Source of the DNA: Actinomycetes bacterium
GTDB taxonomy: Bacteria > Actinomycetota > Acidimicrobiia > Acidimicrobiales > Palsa-688
DNA: 25,283 bases
Assembly (NCBI GenBank): GCA_021808425.1
Contig: JAKBBS010000029.1
Coordinates: 1-25,283, forward strand
Direction of reading: 5' to 3'
A model generated the notes under the pieces. It did no database searches. It was not told the origin of the DNA and was given only the letters and a program-made list of their open reading frames with translations. Within the stretch, counting starts at the first letter, position 1; each line of letters begins with the position of its first letter. Both the position numbers and the translations under genes were made by a program. Below, piece by piece: positions 7,693 to 15,584 of this stretch.

Positions 7693-9099
7693 TCAGCCCG
7701 CCGTCTGGACCGAGAATCCCTGGCTCTTCATCGTCGACACAGTCTGAGACTGCGTTGTCGCGATAGACGAGGCGAGAGTTCCGCTTCCCCCGGTGGCCTT
7801 CGAGAAGGCATTGCCCATGTCCGTCAACGTCGTGAACATGATCGGACCCCATTTGAAGCTGGTGTTGACCAACTTCCCACCGGATTCGAAGACGCTCCAG
7901 ATGTTCTGGTTTCCGTAGAACGCGACGGGAGAGTTAACGGCGCTCTGCTGCTCACCGGTCAGGTCGGCAGGATAGAGGCCGCCCTTGGTGATCAAACTGG
8001 TGATGCTCTGCTGATTCGTGTTGAGCCACTCGGCAAACTGAGTCGCCTGGGCCGGATGCTTGCTGTCCTTGAACACAACCGTCGTCGAACCACCCCAGTT
8101 GCCGTCGGCCGATGTGCTCCCCCAGTTGGGAAGGGGTGCAACGCTCCAGTCCCCAGAAGTGGTAGCAGCGTTCGTCACGATCGTGTTCTCGCCCCACACG
8201 GCGGATGGCCACGTCAGCAAGGTCCCGTCGGAGAGATCCTTGTACCAGCCGTTTGCGAAGTCCGCTTCGACCTTCACAAGATGATTGCTCACGAGGTTCT
8301 GCCAGTAGTTGGCGACCTTCTGCGTGGCAGCGTCGTTAATGTTGACAACCCAGGAGTTCGAGGTCGTGTTGAACCAGTTGGCACCCGCCTGCCATGCGAG
8401 TCCGGCGAACTGACCTGTGTCTGCGGGGGAGAAGGCACCAATGTAGGCATTCGGGTTCGCGGCGTGAAGCTTCTGTGCGTCGGCCTGGTACTGCGCCCAG
8501 GTCGTGGGAACCGTGAGACCGTACTTCTTGAACAGGTCGGCACGGTAGAACAATGCCATCGGCCCGGTGTCTTGAGGTATGGCATACACGGCGCTACCCA
8601 GAGTCACCTGGCTCCACGTCCACGGCACGAAGTCACTCTGTACGCTCGCCGCCCCATACGGCGCAATGTTCATCAGCCCCCCGGTGTGCTCGAACTGGGG
8701 AAGCGCGTAGTACTCGACTTGGCCGAGGTCAGGGGCGTTGCCAGCCTGAAGGGAGCTGAACATCTTCGCATACGTACCGGCGGCCCCTGACGTGACCTCG
8801 TCCAGCGTAACGTGGATGTTCGGGTGGGTTTGGTTCCAGAGGTTCACAGACGCCGCGATGCCGGGCACCCACGACCAGAACGTTAGGTTGACCGTCGGAC
8901 CTGAGTACGCGGTCGTTGGTGCTGCTGTTCCCCCACTAGCAGCCGGCGCCGTCGTCGCAGTCGACGAAGCTGACTTTGAACTGCTACCGCAGCTCGCCAA
9001 CATGATCAAAGACGCTGCGGCAACGCCGCCAACTGCGATCTTCTTGCGCTTGCGCGGGCGCGGGACCCGTACGTGCTCGTTACCGACTATTGAGTTCAA
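7693..9099 (-). CDS. Extracellular sugar-binding lipoprotein of an ABC importer
   Basis: This 468-residue family-1 solute-binding protein should deliver a sugar to the two permeases downstream. The N-terminus has a basic stretch (PRPRKRKK), a hydrophobic core and the lipobox LASC with Cys37 as the lipid-modified residue. A Ser/Thr/Ala linker follows, then the mature domain from about residue 70 (VNLTFWSWVPGIAASVNLW). Typical segments are FSSLQAGNAPDLGQVEYYAL, AIPQDTGPMALFYRADLFKK and WGGSTTVVFKDSKHPAQATQFAEWLN. The start is a TTG at 9099. It is the only in-frame start before the lipobox with a ribosome site (AGGAGG 4 bases upstream), and the nearby valine codons are GTA or GTC. It heads the operon. 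Confidence 0.93.
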   Translation of the reverse strand: MNSIVGNEHVRVPRPRKRKKIAVGGVAAASLIMLASCGSSSKSASSTATTAPAASGGTAAPTTAYSGPTVNLTFWSWVPGIAASVNLWNQTHPNIHVTLDEVTSGAAGTYAKMFSSLQAGNAPDLGQVEYYALPQFEHTGGLMNIAPYGAASVQSDFVPWTWSQVTLGSAVYAIPQDTGPMALFYRADLFKKYGLTVPTTWAQYQADAQKLHAANPNAYIGAFSPADTGQFAGLAWQAGANWFNTTSNSWVVNINDAATQKVANYWQNLVSNHLVKVEADFANGWYKDLSDGTLLTWPSAVWGENTIVTNAATTSGDWSVAPLPNWGSTSADGNWGGSTTVVFKDSKHPAQATQFAEWLNTNQQSITSLITKGGLYPADLTGEQQSAVNSPVAFYGNQNIWSVFESGGKLVNTSFKWGPIMFTTLTDMGNAFSKATGGSGTLASSIATTQSQTVSTMKSQGFSVQTAG

Positions 9100-9425
9100 C
9101 GCGCCTCCTAAGCGCTCAGGCGACCGGCACCCATGGCCAACCGCGCACGATCCAACAGATTTTCACAATGAACAACACATAAATACTTGCTGAAAAATGG
9201 GTGAGTGTCAAGCGTCACAGAGGCATTTTTTGGTCGATCTTGAGGTTGCAGGGCCTAATAGTAGGTCGAAAATAGTTTGAACACGATTGAACGCGATGAG
9301 AATTGATGGGTGCCGACGATCGTCGGTGTGGGTAAGCCGTCCGAGCTCCATTGGGCGCCTCCAGGCCCGTCAGAAACGGTCAGGCCGTCACGGACGCGCG
9401 GGAATCCTGACCAAATTGCAGCCTT
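9100..9425. promoter_or_regulatory. 326-bp upstream region of the sugar-importer operon
   Basis: No gene is seen here. On the minus strand an exact TTGACA (plus-strand positions 9206-9211) lies upstream of the importer. A possible -10 TATTTA (9180-9185) follows after 20 bases, longer than usual, so the promoter is tentative. Further upstream are two near-identical tandem decamers, TTGAACACGA (9277-9286) and TTGAACGCGA (9287-9296), one helical turn apart. A perfect 14-bp palindrome, CCGACGATCGTCGG, lies at 9313-9326. At 9378-9412 GGTCAGG and CCTGACC form a 7-bp inverted repeat with a 21-base loop, just after the end of the pilin operon; without a T-run it is only a weak terminator candidate. 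Sugar operons are often controlled by LacI- or ROK-type repressors binding such sites, but no regulator gene is adjacent. Confidence 0.45.
9104..9109 (-). promoter_or_regulatory. Strong ribosome binding site deciding a TTG start
   Basis: The minus strand reads TAGGAGGCGCG directly before the TTG at 9099. The perfect AGGAGG, 4 bases from the start, is the main reason to accept this TTG for the sugar-binding protein. Confidence 0.75.
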
Positions 9426-9929
9426 CTAGCAGCGAACCTTGACAACTGGCGGGAAAACCGGTGCGGCACTGGAAGCCGTGGTGCTGGCTACGACGACGAT
9501 CGCGGAAGAGCTGACCCGAATTGCGCCGAAGCCAGGGATGCCCCGAGCGAACAGTCCTTGCGCAATGGCGCTTCCAGTCACCTCCACCCAGAGCCCGTCG
9601 ACTGCCACTCCAATAGTTTCAGCTTGCAGACCCGGGGTGTCCTGCGCCCTCACAGACGCGCAGACCTGTTGCTCGACCTTCGACATCGAAAGCGCAAGTG
9701 CGCCGGTGGAGTAGAACGCCGATCCGTCCAACCCAGCGGCCGCCCCATCGTTAGCCGCCGCTAGCAACGTGTCGTGGAGTTGCTGGCTCGCCTTGTAGGC
9801 AACTGCGCTGTTGATTGCGAACGCCGCCAACACGATAAGGACCATAAATCCGGCCGGCACCAGGGCGAGGACGCTGCCGCGCTCGTCAGTCCTGCGGCCG
9901 GCGACGAGGGCAGAAGATCTCACGGGCAT
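9426..9929 (-). CDS. TadG-like pilus-assembly protein (Tad N-terminal helix)
   Basis: This 167-residue protein has the class pattern of TadG/TadE-like and Rv3654c-like proteins. A short basic leader (GRRTDERGS) is followed by one hydrophobic helix (VLALVPAGFMVLIVLAAFAINSAVAY, about residues 19-44), then QLHDTLLAAANDGAAAGLDG and a secreted Ala/Val-rich domain. ERGS before the helix resembles the prepilin-peptidase site of pseudopilins. The frame is open much further upstream, but I place the start at ATG 9929, which overlaps the stop of the preceding gene by 10 bases; a GTG at 9923 would give a GTGA overlap. It is the last gene of the four-gene pilin block. A role as a minor component of the Tad pilus is inferred from type and context. 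Confidence 0.75.
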   Translation of the reverse strand: MPVRSSALVAGRRTDERGSVLALVPAGFMVLIVLAAFAINSAVAYKASQQLHDTLLAAANDGAAAGLDGSAFYSTGALALSMSKVEQQVCASVRAQDTPGLQAETIGVAVDGLWVEVTGSAIAQGLFARGIPGFGAIRVSSSAIVVVASTTASSAAPVFPPVVKVRC

Positions 9930-10378
9930 GCCGCCGCGCCGGGCAGTCCGCTGCGGTAAGGATCGACAAGCTCCGACTGGCTGGAGGCAACTGTAATTGA
10001 GTGCCCCACGTCTCCGACAAAGGGCAGTACGAACAGCGGAGCGGGATAGGAGACCGTCATGGTCACCCTTGCGCAGCGTTCCAACCCACCGCCACTGATC
10101 GACACTGCGCCGAGAGCCGGGTTCCTTCCCCATTCTGCGAGCGTCGATTCAGCAGCATTGTCGGCGGCGGCGACTGCCTGCGAGGTGCTGTCCGCGCCGA
10201 CAAAGGTCCGTATCCCCTCGCGTGCCGCCTGAGCCGTCGCAGATGACGTGTCAACAACGGCCCATGCGTAAGAAACGAGGAGCGTTCCCGCCACGAAAAG
10301 TAGCATCCCGAATAGGAATCCTTCGAAGCCGGCCACAAAACCCGCTTCCCCCCTGCCTGAGACCGTGAAGCGCGTCAA
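9920..10378 (-). CDS. TadE-like minor pseudopilin
   Basis: This is a TadE-type protein with GRGEAGF preceding a long hydrophobic helix (VAGFEGFLFGMLLFVAGTLLVSYAWAVVD). Ala/Thr-rich helix (TSSATAQAAREGIRTFVG) and a C-terminal secreted beta domain with a Cys follow. I choose a TTG at 10378, whose first bases overlap the TGA of the upstream gene (TTGA), giving 152 residues by translational coupling. An ATG at 10426 in the same frame gives 168 residues but would overlap the preceding gene by 52 bases and shows no ribosome site. The family call rests on the single helix, the processing-like glycine and the position among similar genes. Confidence 0.72.
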   Translation of the reverse strand: MTRFTVSGRGEAGFVAGFEGFLFGMLLFVAGTLLVSYAWAVVDTSSATAQAAREGIRTFVGADSTSQAVAAADNAAESTLAEWGRNPALGAVSISGGGLERCARVTMTVSYPAPLFVLPFVGDVGHSITVASSQSELVDPYRSGLPGAAACP

Positions 10379-10803
10379 CGGAATCGCTCGGTCCGAACAG
10401 TTACTGTTCGCGAGATCCTGCTCCATCCGGGCAGCCCGGGCAGGAACTCCGGACTGGAGGCCTGCACCTCCAGTACCACGAGCTGATTGTCTATTTCCTT
10501 CCAGACGAACGTGGTATGCGAGGACCCAAAAGACCCCAGGGACGACTTCGCTATCGCTTCGGCGTTCGCTACGTCGCCCGCCAGTAGCGGTGACTGGGCG
10601 ACACCTTGGGCGGCGCGAATAGCTACCGCCGTCAACGTAGAAGTCGCGTACAGCCTGACCACAACTTGAACTGCGAAGAGCAGTAGCACCATGAAGATCA
10701 GGAACCCGAACAGGGTCCCGAAGACCCCGATCCCGGATTCACGATCCTCTACGTCAGCACCCCGTCGTCGTCTGACCGATGCAGTTGACCTGGGTATTGA
10801 CAT
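10375..10803 (-). CDS. TadE-like minor pseudopilin
   Basis: This is a TadE/TadF-type protein. The sequence DRESGIGVFGTLFGFLIFMVLLLFAVQVVVRLYAT shows a charged leader with a Glu-Ser-Gly processing-like site followed by a hydrophobic helix, then TAVAIRAAQGVAQSP and a C-terminal domain of about 80 residues. I chose the ATG at 10803 (142 residues), which keeps a basic leader of normal size; an ATG at 10854 gives 159 residues and a 101-base overlap with the previous gene. Either choice overlaps the upstream gene, which suggests coupling. Known TadE proteins are minor pilins needed for Flp pilus assembly; assignment to that exact role is by similarity of layout. Confidence 0.72.
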   Translation of the reverse strand: MSIPRSTASVRRRRGADVEDRESGIGVFGTLFGFLIFMVLLLFAVQVVVRLYATSTLTAVAIRAAQGVAQSPLLAGDVANAEAIAKSSLGSFGSSHTTFVWKEIDNQLVVLEVQASSPEFLPGLPGWSRISRTVTVRTERFR

Positions 10804-10975
10804 GGGCTGCAGCATTTTGGAAAGTGGCACTGAAGGCGATCCACATCGCGACACCGAGGAATGCCATAACCAACACTGCGATCGCTGCGGATATCACACC
10901 CTCACCGCGCTCGTCTGAGCGTCTGCGGTAAGCCGCGCGATGGCGGCAGCTGGACTCGTGCGCATCTCTATGCAT
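10754..10975 (-). CDS. Small pilin-like protein at the head of the pilin block
   Basis: This 73-residue protein has a His/Arg-rich leader, the site-like motif DERGEG and one hydrophobic helix (VISAAIAVLVMAFLGVAMWIAFSATF), then about 20 residues ending in two cysteines. Size and layout suit either a TadE-like minor pilin or a divergent Flp pilin, although the usual Flp pattern with a Glu-Tyr or Glu-Phe pair at the helix start is absent. The start is ATG 10975, preceded by AGAGGGGAG at good spacing; a TTG at 10996 could add seven residues. It is first in the minus-strand block and lies about 80 bases from a good promoter. Confidence 0.7.
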   Translation of the reverse strand: MHRDAHESSCRHRAAYRRRSDERGEGVISAAIAVLVMAFLGVAMWIAFSATFQNAAAHVNTQVNCIGQTTTGC

Positions 10976-11051
10976 CGAACTCCCCTCTCTACCCAAGCGG
11001 CGATGACTCGAGAATCTCTGTGCAGCACTGAGCGAGCTGCTGTACTTGCCT

Positions 11052-11097
11052 CCTCTGGATCACATAATATTCGAACTACATGGATGTTATCAAGAGG
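11052..11097. repeat. Imperfect inverted repeat bracketing the pilin promoter
   Basis: CCTCTGGAT (11052-11060) and ATCAAGAGG (11089-11097) are complementary at eight of nine positions and are separated by 28 bases. They enclose the -10 box, and the right arm overlaps the -35 box. This layout would suit a repressor pair or a looped operator. Confidence 0.45.
11064..11093 (-). promoter_or_regulatory. Sigma70-type promoter for the pilin-like operon
   Basis: On the minus strand TTGATA (11088-11093) and TATTAT (11064-11069) are separated by 18 bases; each matches consensus at five of six positions. Transcription would start near 11057, giving a leader of about 80 bases before the ATG at 10975. 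The element suggests that the pilin-like genes can be expressed independently of cpaF-tadB-tadC. Confidence 0.55.
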
Positions 11098-11215
11098 TAT
11101 TAAGGGCTTTGTGAGTGTTAGATCCTTTCCCGAGGGGGTAGTTCACTGCAGGAGCCGGGCACGACGGCTCGCGACCGTCAAGGCGGCGCACTGAACATCT
11201 TGCTGGGAGAACTGC

Positions 11216-12355
11216 ATGAAGGCTGTCGTATTCCACGGACCTCGGACCCTATCTGTTGATGAGGTTCCTAACCCCCGGGTCGAGGAACCGCTGGACGCGG
11301 TTATCCGAATCACCACCTCCAACATTTGCGGCTCGGACCTCCACCCGTATGAGGGCCGTTCCCAACTCAACGAAGGGATGGTACTCGGCCACGAGAATAT
11401 GGGGATCGTCGAAGAAGTTGGAGCCGGAGTGCAACGCGTCAAAGTGGGAGACCGGGTGTCGGTTCCGTTCAACTTGGCATGCGGAACGTGTCGCAACTGC
11501 AATGACGGATGGACGTCGGCGTGCCTTCGGGCGAACCCGTCGGGCCAACCAGGCGCCGGCTACGGCTACCCCAAGATGGGCCCATACTGGGGTGGCCAAG
11601 CGGAACTTCTGCGAGTCCCATGGGCCGATTTCAACCTCCTGAATCTGCCTGAAGGGACGGAGCACGAGTCCGACTTCGCCCTGTTGTCGGACATCTTCCC
11701 CACGGGCTACCACGGCGGCGAGCTGGCAATGGTGTCGCCGGGAAAAAACGTCGTGGTATTCGGGGCGGGCCCGGTCGGCTTGATGGCCGCATACAGTGCG
11801 ATGCTGCGCGGGGCCGCCCGAGTATGGGTCGTGGACAAGGCACCAGATCGACTTGCGCTGGCGTCCAAGATCGGTGCAACGCCGATCAACTTCTCGGACG
11901 CCGATCCGAAGGAAGTGGTCATGGAAGCCACCGATGGTTTCGGCGCCGATTGCGGCGTAGAGTGCGTCGGCTTCCAAGCCCACGACCCGTCGGGCGATGA
12001 GCACCCCGAACTTGTCCTCGACAATCTAGTGGGCGTAGTCAGGGCCACCGGGCATATCGGAGTGGTGGGTGTTTACGTATCCGACGACCCTGGCGCGTCA
12101 AACGACATGGCAAAACGTGGGCGTGTGGCTTTCAACTACGGAGCGGCCTTCGAGAAGGGAATCAGCATCAAGTCGGGACAATGCCCGGTCAAGCGCTACA
12201 ACCGAGAGCTTCGTGACATGATCCTCGCCGGGCGGGCGAACCCGTCGTTTATCGTCTCCCACGACATCGCCCTGGACGACGCACCAGGCGCGTACCAGCA
12301 TTTTGACGCACGCGACGCCGGCTGGACCAAGATACTTCTCCACCCAGCGGCATGA
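11216..12355 (+). CDS. Zinc-dependent formaldehyde-dehydrogenase-like alcohol dehydrogenase
   Basis: This 379-residue medium-chain dehydrogenase most resembles the glutathione-independent formaldehyde dehydrogenase group, which oxidises formaldehyde to formate with NAD. Catalytic zinc ligands are seen at C38 (NICGSDLH) and H59-E60 (LGHEN), with an aspartate in LLSDIFPTGYHG as in that group. The structural zinc cysteines are C89, C92, C95 and C103. The Rossmann motif is VVVFGAGPVGLMAA, and VVDKAPDRLALA carries the acidic residue that favours NAD. The start ATG has GGGAGA about 5 bases upstream. Its stop overlaps the ATG of the formate dehydrogenase subunit (ATGA), tightly linking formaldehyde and formate oxidation. 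Another alcohol or sugar substrate is possible, but this neighbour favours formaldehyde. Confidence 0.88.
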   Translation: MKAVVFHGPRTLSVDEVPNPRVEEPLDAVIRITTSNICGSDLHPYEGRSQLNEGMVLGHENMGIVEEVGAGVQRVKVGDRVSVPFNLACGTCRNCNDGWTSACLRANPSGQPGAGYGYPKMGPYWGGQAELLRVPWADFNLLNLPEGTEHESDFALLSDIFPTGYHGGELAMVSPGKNVVVFGAGPVGLMAAYSAMLRGAARVWVVDKAPDRLALASKIGATPINFSDADPKEVVMEATDGFGADCGVECVGFQAHDPSGDEHPELVLDNLVGVVRATGHIGVVGVYVSDDPGASNDMAKRGRVAFNYGAAFEKGISIKSGQCPVKRYNRELRDMILAGRANPSFIVSHDIALDDAPGAYQHFDARDAGWTKILLHPAA

Positions 12356-15300
12356 GGCCGTGGCCGGTTCTAAGCCAAATCCGAAGCGCCGATCACCTCG
12401 GGCGAGGAGTCGCTGCCAAATCCGACCGCTCTGAGAAGCTGCGCGCAAGAACAGCCACTGCCGACAAGGTAGTCAAATCGGTATGTCCCTACTGCGCCGT
12501 CGGGTGTGGCCAGAATATCTACGTCAAAGACGGCCGGGTCGTCCAAATCGAGGGGGACCCGGACTCGCCGGCAAGCAGAGGAAGACTTTGCCCGAAGGGT
12601 TCTGCATCTCTCCAATTGACGACGGGCTCCGCGCGAGAGCATCAAGTCCTGTACCGCCGTCCGTACGGGGCGGACTGGGAACCTCTGGACTTGGAGACCG
12701 CCATGGACATGGTGGCCGACCGGGTGCTGGCAGCTCGCAGCCAAGGATGGCAGTGGGAGGCGGACGGTAAACGGGTCAGGAGAACCATGGGACTCGCAAG
12801 CCTCGGCGGGGCAACTTTGGACAACGAGGAGAACTACCTCATCAAGAAGCTCTTCACCGCCCTCGGCGTGATCCAGGTGGAGAACCAGGCGCGAATCTGC
12901 CACAGCTCGACTGTGGTTGGTCTGGGAACTTCATTCGGACGCGGCGGTGCGACCACATTCCCTGGGGATCTGCAGAACTCGGACTGCATCATCATCCAAG
13001 GATCCAACATGGCCGAAGCCCACCCGGTCGCGTTCCAGTGGGTGATGGAGGCGAAACTCAAGGGGGCGACGATCATCCACGTCGACCCCCGATTCAGCCG
13101 AACGAGCGCGTTGGCAGACGTCTTCGTCCCCGTCCGTGCGGGCGCCGACATCGCGTTCCTTGGGGGAATCATCAACTACGTGCTAACACACGACAAATGG
13201 TTCCACGAGTACGTCGTCGCCTACACGAACGCCGCAACCCTTGTCGAGGAGAGCTTCCGAGACACCGACGACCTCGACGGATTGTTCTCCGGCTTCAACG
13301 AAGAGACCCGCCACTACCGCCAAACAACCTGGCAGTACAAAGGGATGGCCGTCGCGGCTGCCTCCGGCTCGCGCGACCAATTCGACCAGATGCACGACAA
13401 GGCCAGGTCGGAGTCGTCGCACGGAGAGTCTCACGGCTCTGGTGGTCCGGCCCTACGAGGCGAGCCGACACGGGACGAGACCCTGCAGGACCCGCACTGC
13501 GTCTTTCAGATACTCAAACGCCACTATGCGCGCTACACGCCCGAGATGGTCGAGGAAATCTGCGGAGTCCCCAAGGAGCAGTTCCTTCGGGTCTGCGAAT
13601 TGCTCAGCGAGAACTCCGGGCGCGACCGGACTTCCGCCTTCGTCTACGCGGTGGGCTGGACTCAACACTCAGTCGGCGTCCAATACATCCGCGCCGCCAG
13701 CATCCTGCAGCTTCTGCTCGGCAACATCGGCCGTCCCGGCGGCGGAATCATGGCCATGAGGGGCCACGCCAGCATCCAAGGATCGAGCGACATCCCGACA
13801 CTGTTCGATCTTCTCCCCGGATATCTGCCAATGCCGCACGCCCACGAGCACCTGGACCTCGGCTCCTACATCGAGGCGGACTCGGCTGAAAAAGGTTACT
13901 GGTCCAAGATGGGCGCCTACACGATCAGCCTCCTCAAGGCTTACTGGGGGGACGCAGCAAACGCCGACAACGACTTCTGCTTCGACTATCTTCCGCGCAT
14001 CACAGGAAGCCACTCGACATACGACACGGTCGCCGAGCAGATAGCAGGGCGTTGCAAAGGCTACTTCCTAATGGGCGAGAACCCTGCCGTAGGCTCTGCG
14101 AACGCGAAGATGCAGCGGCTCGGCATGGCGAACCTGGACTGGCTGGTCGTCCGCGACTTCTCCCTCATCGAAAGCGCCACGTGGTGGAAAGACGGACCGG
14201 AAATCGAGTCCGGCGAGATGCGCACCGCTGAACTCGCTACCGAGGTCTTCTTCTTTCCGGCGGCTGCACACACCGAGAAAGACGGCAGTTTCACCAACAC
14301 CCAGCGAATGCTGCAGTGGCATCATGGCGCAGTCGAGCCCGAGGGGGACGCCCGAAGCGACCTTTGGTTCAACTTTCATCTGGGTCGAATCTTACGCTCG
14401 AAGCTCGCTGGCTCGACCGACGAAGCGGACCGCCCACTCTTGGACCTGACGTGGGATTATCCCACCCACGGGTCACTCGCCGAGCCAAGCTCAGAGGCCG
14501 TTTTGGCCGAGATCAACGGCTGGGGACCCGATCGAAAGCCGTTGTCGTCGTACGAGCAACTGGAAGACGACGGGTCGACCACGTGTGGTTGCTGGATCTA
14601 CTGCGGGGTCTTTGCCGACGGCATCAACCAGGCGGACCGTCGCAAACCACACACCGAACAGAACTGGACCGGCGGCGAGTGGGGATGGGCTTGGCCGGCG
14701 AACCGGCGTGTGCTGTACAACCGGGCCTCCGCCGACCTCGAAGGTCGCCCCTGGAGTGATCGCAAGGCGCTCGTGTGGTGGGACGCAAAAAGGAAGCGCT
14801 GGGTAGGTCACGACATCCCGGACTTCCCACCGACGAAGGAACCGGGATACCGCCCAAAAGACGGCGCCAAAGGGATCGACGCCCTGTCGGGCACCGAACC
14901 TTTCATCATGCAAGCGGACGGCCGAGGTTGGCTGTACGCGCCGGCAGGGGTGGTCGATGGACCAATGCCCACACACTACGAACCTCAGGAATCTCCTTTC
15001 GTCAACGCTCTGTATCCCCAACAACGCAATCCGGCTCGAACGCTGCTGCCCACCAAATTGAACAACCGGTTCCATCCAAGTGGTGACCAGCCTGGTAGCG
15101 AAGTGTTCCCGTATGTCGTAACCACATACAGGCTCACCGAGCATTTCACTGCTGGAGGAATGAGCAGGTGGTCGCCGTACCTCTCCGAGCTGCAGCCGGA
15201 ACTTTTCTGCGAGGTCTCCCCAGCGCTCGCAGCTGAGCGAGAACTCGAACACGCCGGATGGGCGACTGTGGTCACCGCCCGAGGTGCCATCGAGGCCCGT

Positions 15301-15582
15301 GTGCTGGTAACAGAAAGGATGACCCCGCTGGTCGTATCAGGCAGAACGGTGCACCAGATTGGGATGCCGTATCACTGGGGACCAAACGGCTACGCGAGAG
15401 GTGACGCCTTCAACGAACTGTCGTCGGTCGTGTTGGACCCTAACGCCCACATACAAGAGGTAAAGGCATTGACTGCGGACATCCGCCCAGGACGCCGACC
15501 ACGGGGCGCGGAACGGTTAAGGATGGTCACTGAATACCAGTCGCGGGCCGGCATCACACCGACGACAGGAACGGAGCGCTAG
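12352..15582 (+). CDS. Formate dehydrogenase catalytic subunit (molybdopterin, Cys form)
   Basis: This 1076-residue bis-MGD oxidoreductase of the FdnG/FdhA family oxidises formate to CO2. The N-terminal [4Fe-4S] site is C45-x2-C48-x3-C52 with C80 (SVCPYCAVGCGQ; GRLCPKGS). The active-site segment is NQARICHSSTV, where C183 occupies the position of selenocysteine in E. coli FdnG and H184 follows. FGRGGATTFPGDLQNSD and GSNMAEAHPVAFQWVMEAK are typical cofactor-binding stretches. The C-terminal dinucleotide-binding domain includes GGMSRWSPYLSELQPELFCEVS and MPYHWGPNGYARGDAFNELS. There is no twin-arginine signal, so it should work in the cytoplasm, unlike periplasmic FdnG. Its ATG overlaps the upstream dehydrogenase stop, and the electron-transfer subunit starts 2 bases after its stop. 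Tungsten rather than molybdenum cannot be excluded. Confidence 0.95.
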   Translation: MRPWPVLSQIRSADHLGRGVAAKSDRSEKLRARTATADKVVKSVCPYCAVGCGQNIYVKDGRVVQIEGDPDSPASRGRLCPKGSASLQLTTGSAREHQVLYRRPYGADWEPLDLETAMDMVADRVLAARSQGWQWEADGKRVRRTMGLASLGGATLDNEENYLIKKLFTALGVIQVENQARICHSSTVVGLGTSFGRGGATTFPGDLQNSDCIIIQGSNMAEAHPVAFQWVMEAKLKGATIIHVDPRFSRTSALADVFVPVRAGADIAFLGGIINYVLTHDKWFHEYVVAYTNAATLVEESFRDTDDLDGLFSGFNEETRHYRQTTWQYKGMAVAAASGSRDQFDQMHDKARSESSHGESHGSGGPALRGEPTRDETLQDPHCVFQILKRHYARYTPEMVEEICGVPKEQFLRVCELLSENSGRDRTSAFVYAVGWTQHSVGVQYIRAASILQLLLGNIGRPGGGIMAMRGHASIQGSSDIPTLFDLLPGYLPMPHAHEHLDLGSYIEADSAEKGYWSKMGAYTISLLKAYWGDAANADNDFCFDYLPRITGSHSTYDTVAEQIAGRCKGYFLMGENPAVGSANAKMQRLGMANLDWLVVRDFSLIESATWWKDGPEIESGEMRTAELATEVFFFPAAAHTEKDGSFTNTQRMLQWHHGAVEPEGDARSDLWFNFHLGRILRSKLAGSTDEADRPLLDLTWDYPTHGSLAEPSSEAVLAEINGWGPDRKPLSSYEQLEDDGSTTCGCWIYCGVFADGINQADRRKPHTEQNWTGGEWGWAWPANRRVLYNRASADLEGRPWSDRKALVWWDAKRKRWVGHDIPDFPPTKEPGYRPKDGAKGIDALSGTEPFIMQADGRGWLYAPAGVVDGPMPTHYEPQESPFVNALYPQQRNPARTLLPTKLNNRFHPSGDQPGSEVFPYVVTTYRLTEHFTAGGMSRWSPYLSELQPELFCEVSPALAAERELEHAGWATVVTARGAIEARVLVTERMTPLVVSGRTVHQIGMPYHWGPNGYARGDAFNELSSVVLDPNAHIQEVKALTADIRPGRRPRGAERLRMVTEYQSRAGITPTTGTER

Positions 15583-15584
15583 CC

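Noticed and set aside
12352..15582. Possible selenocysteine in formate dehydrogenase
   Set aside because: The active-site codon is TGC (Cys), and the frame is free of internal TGA.
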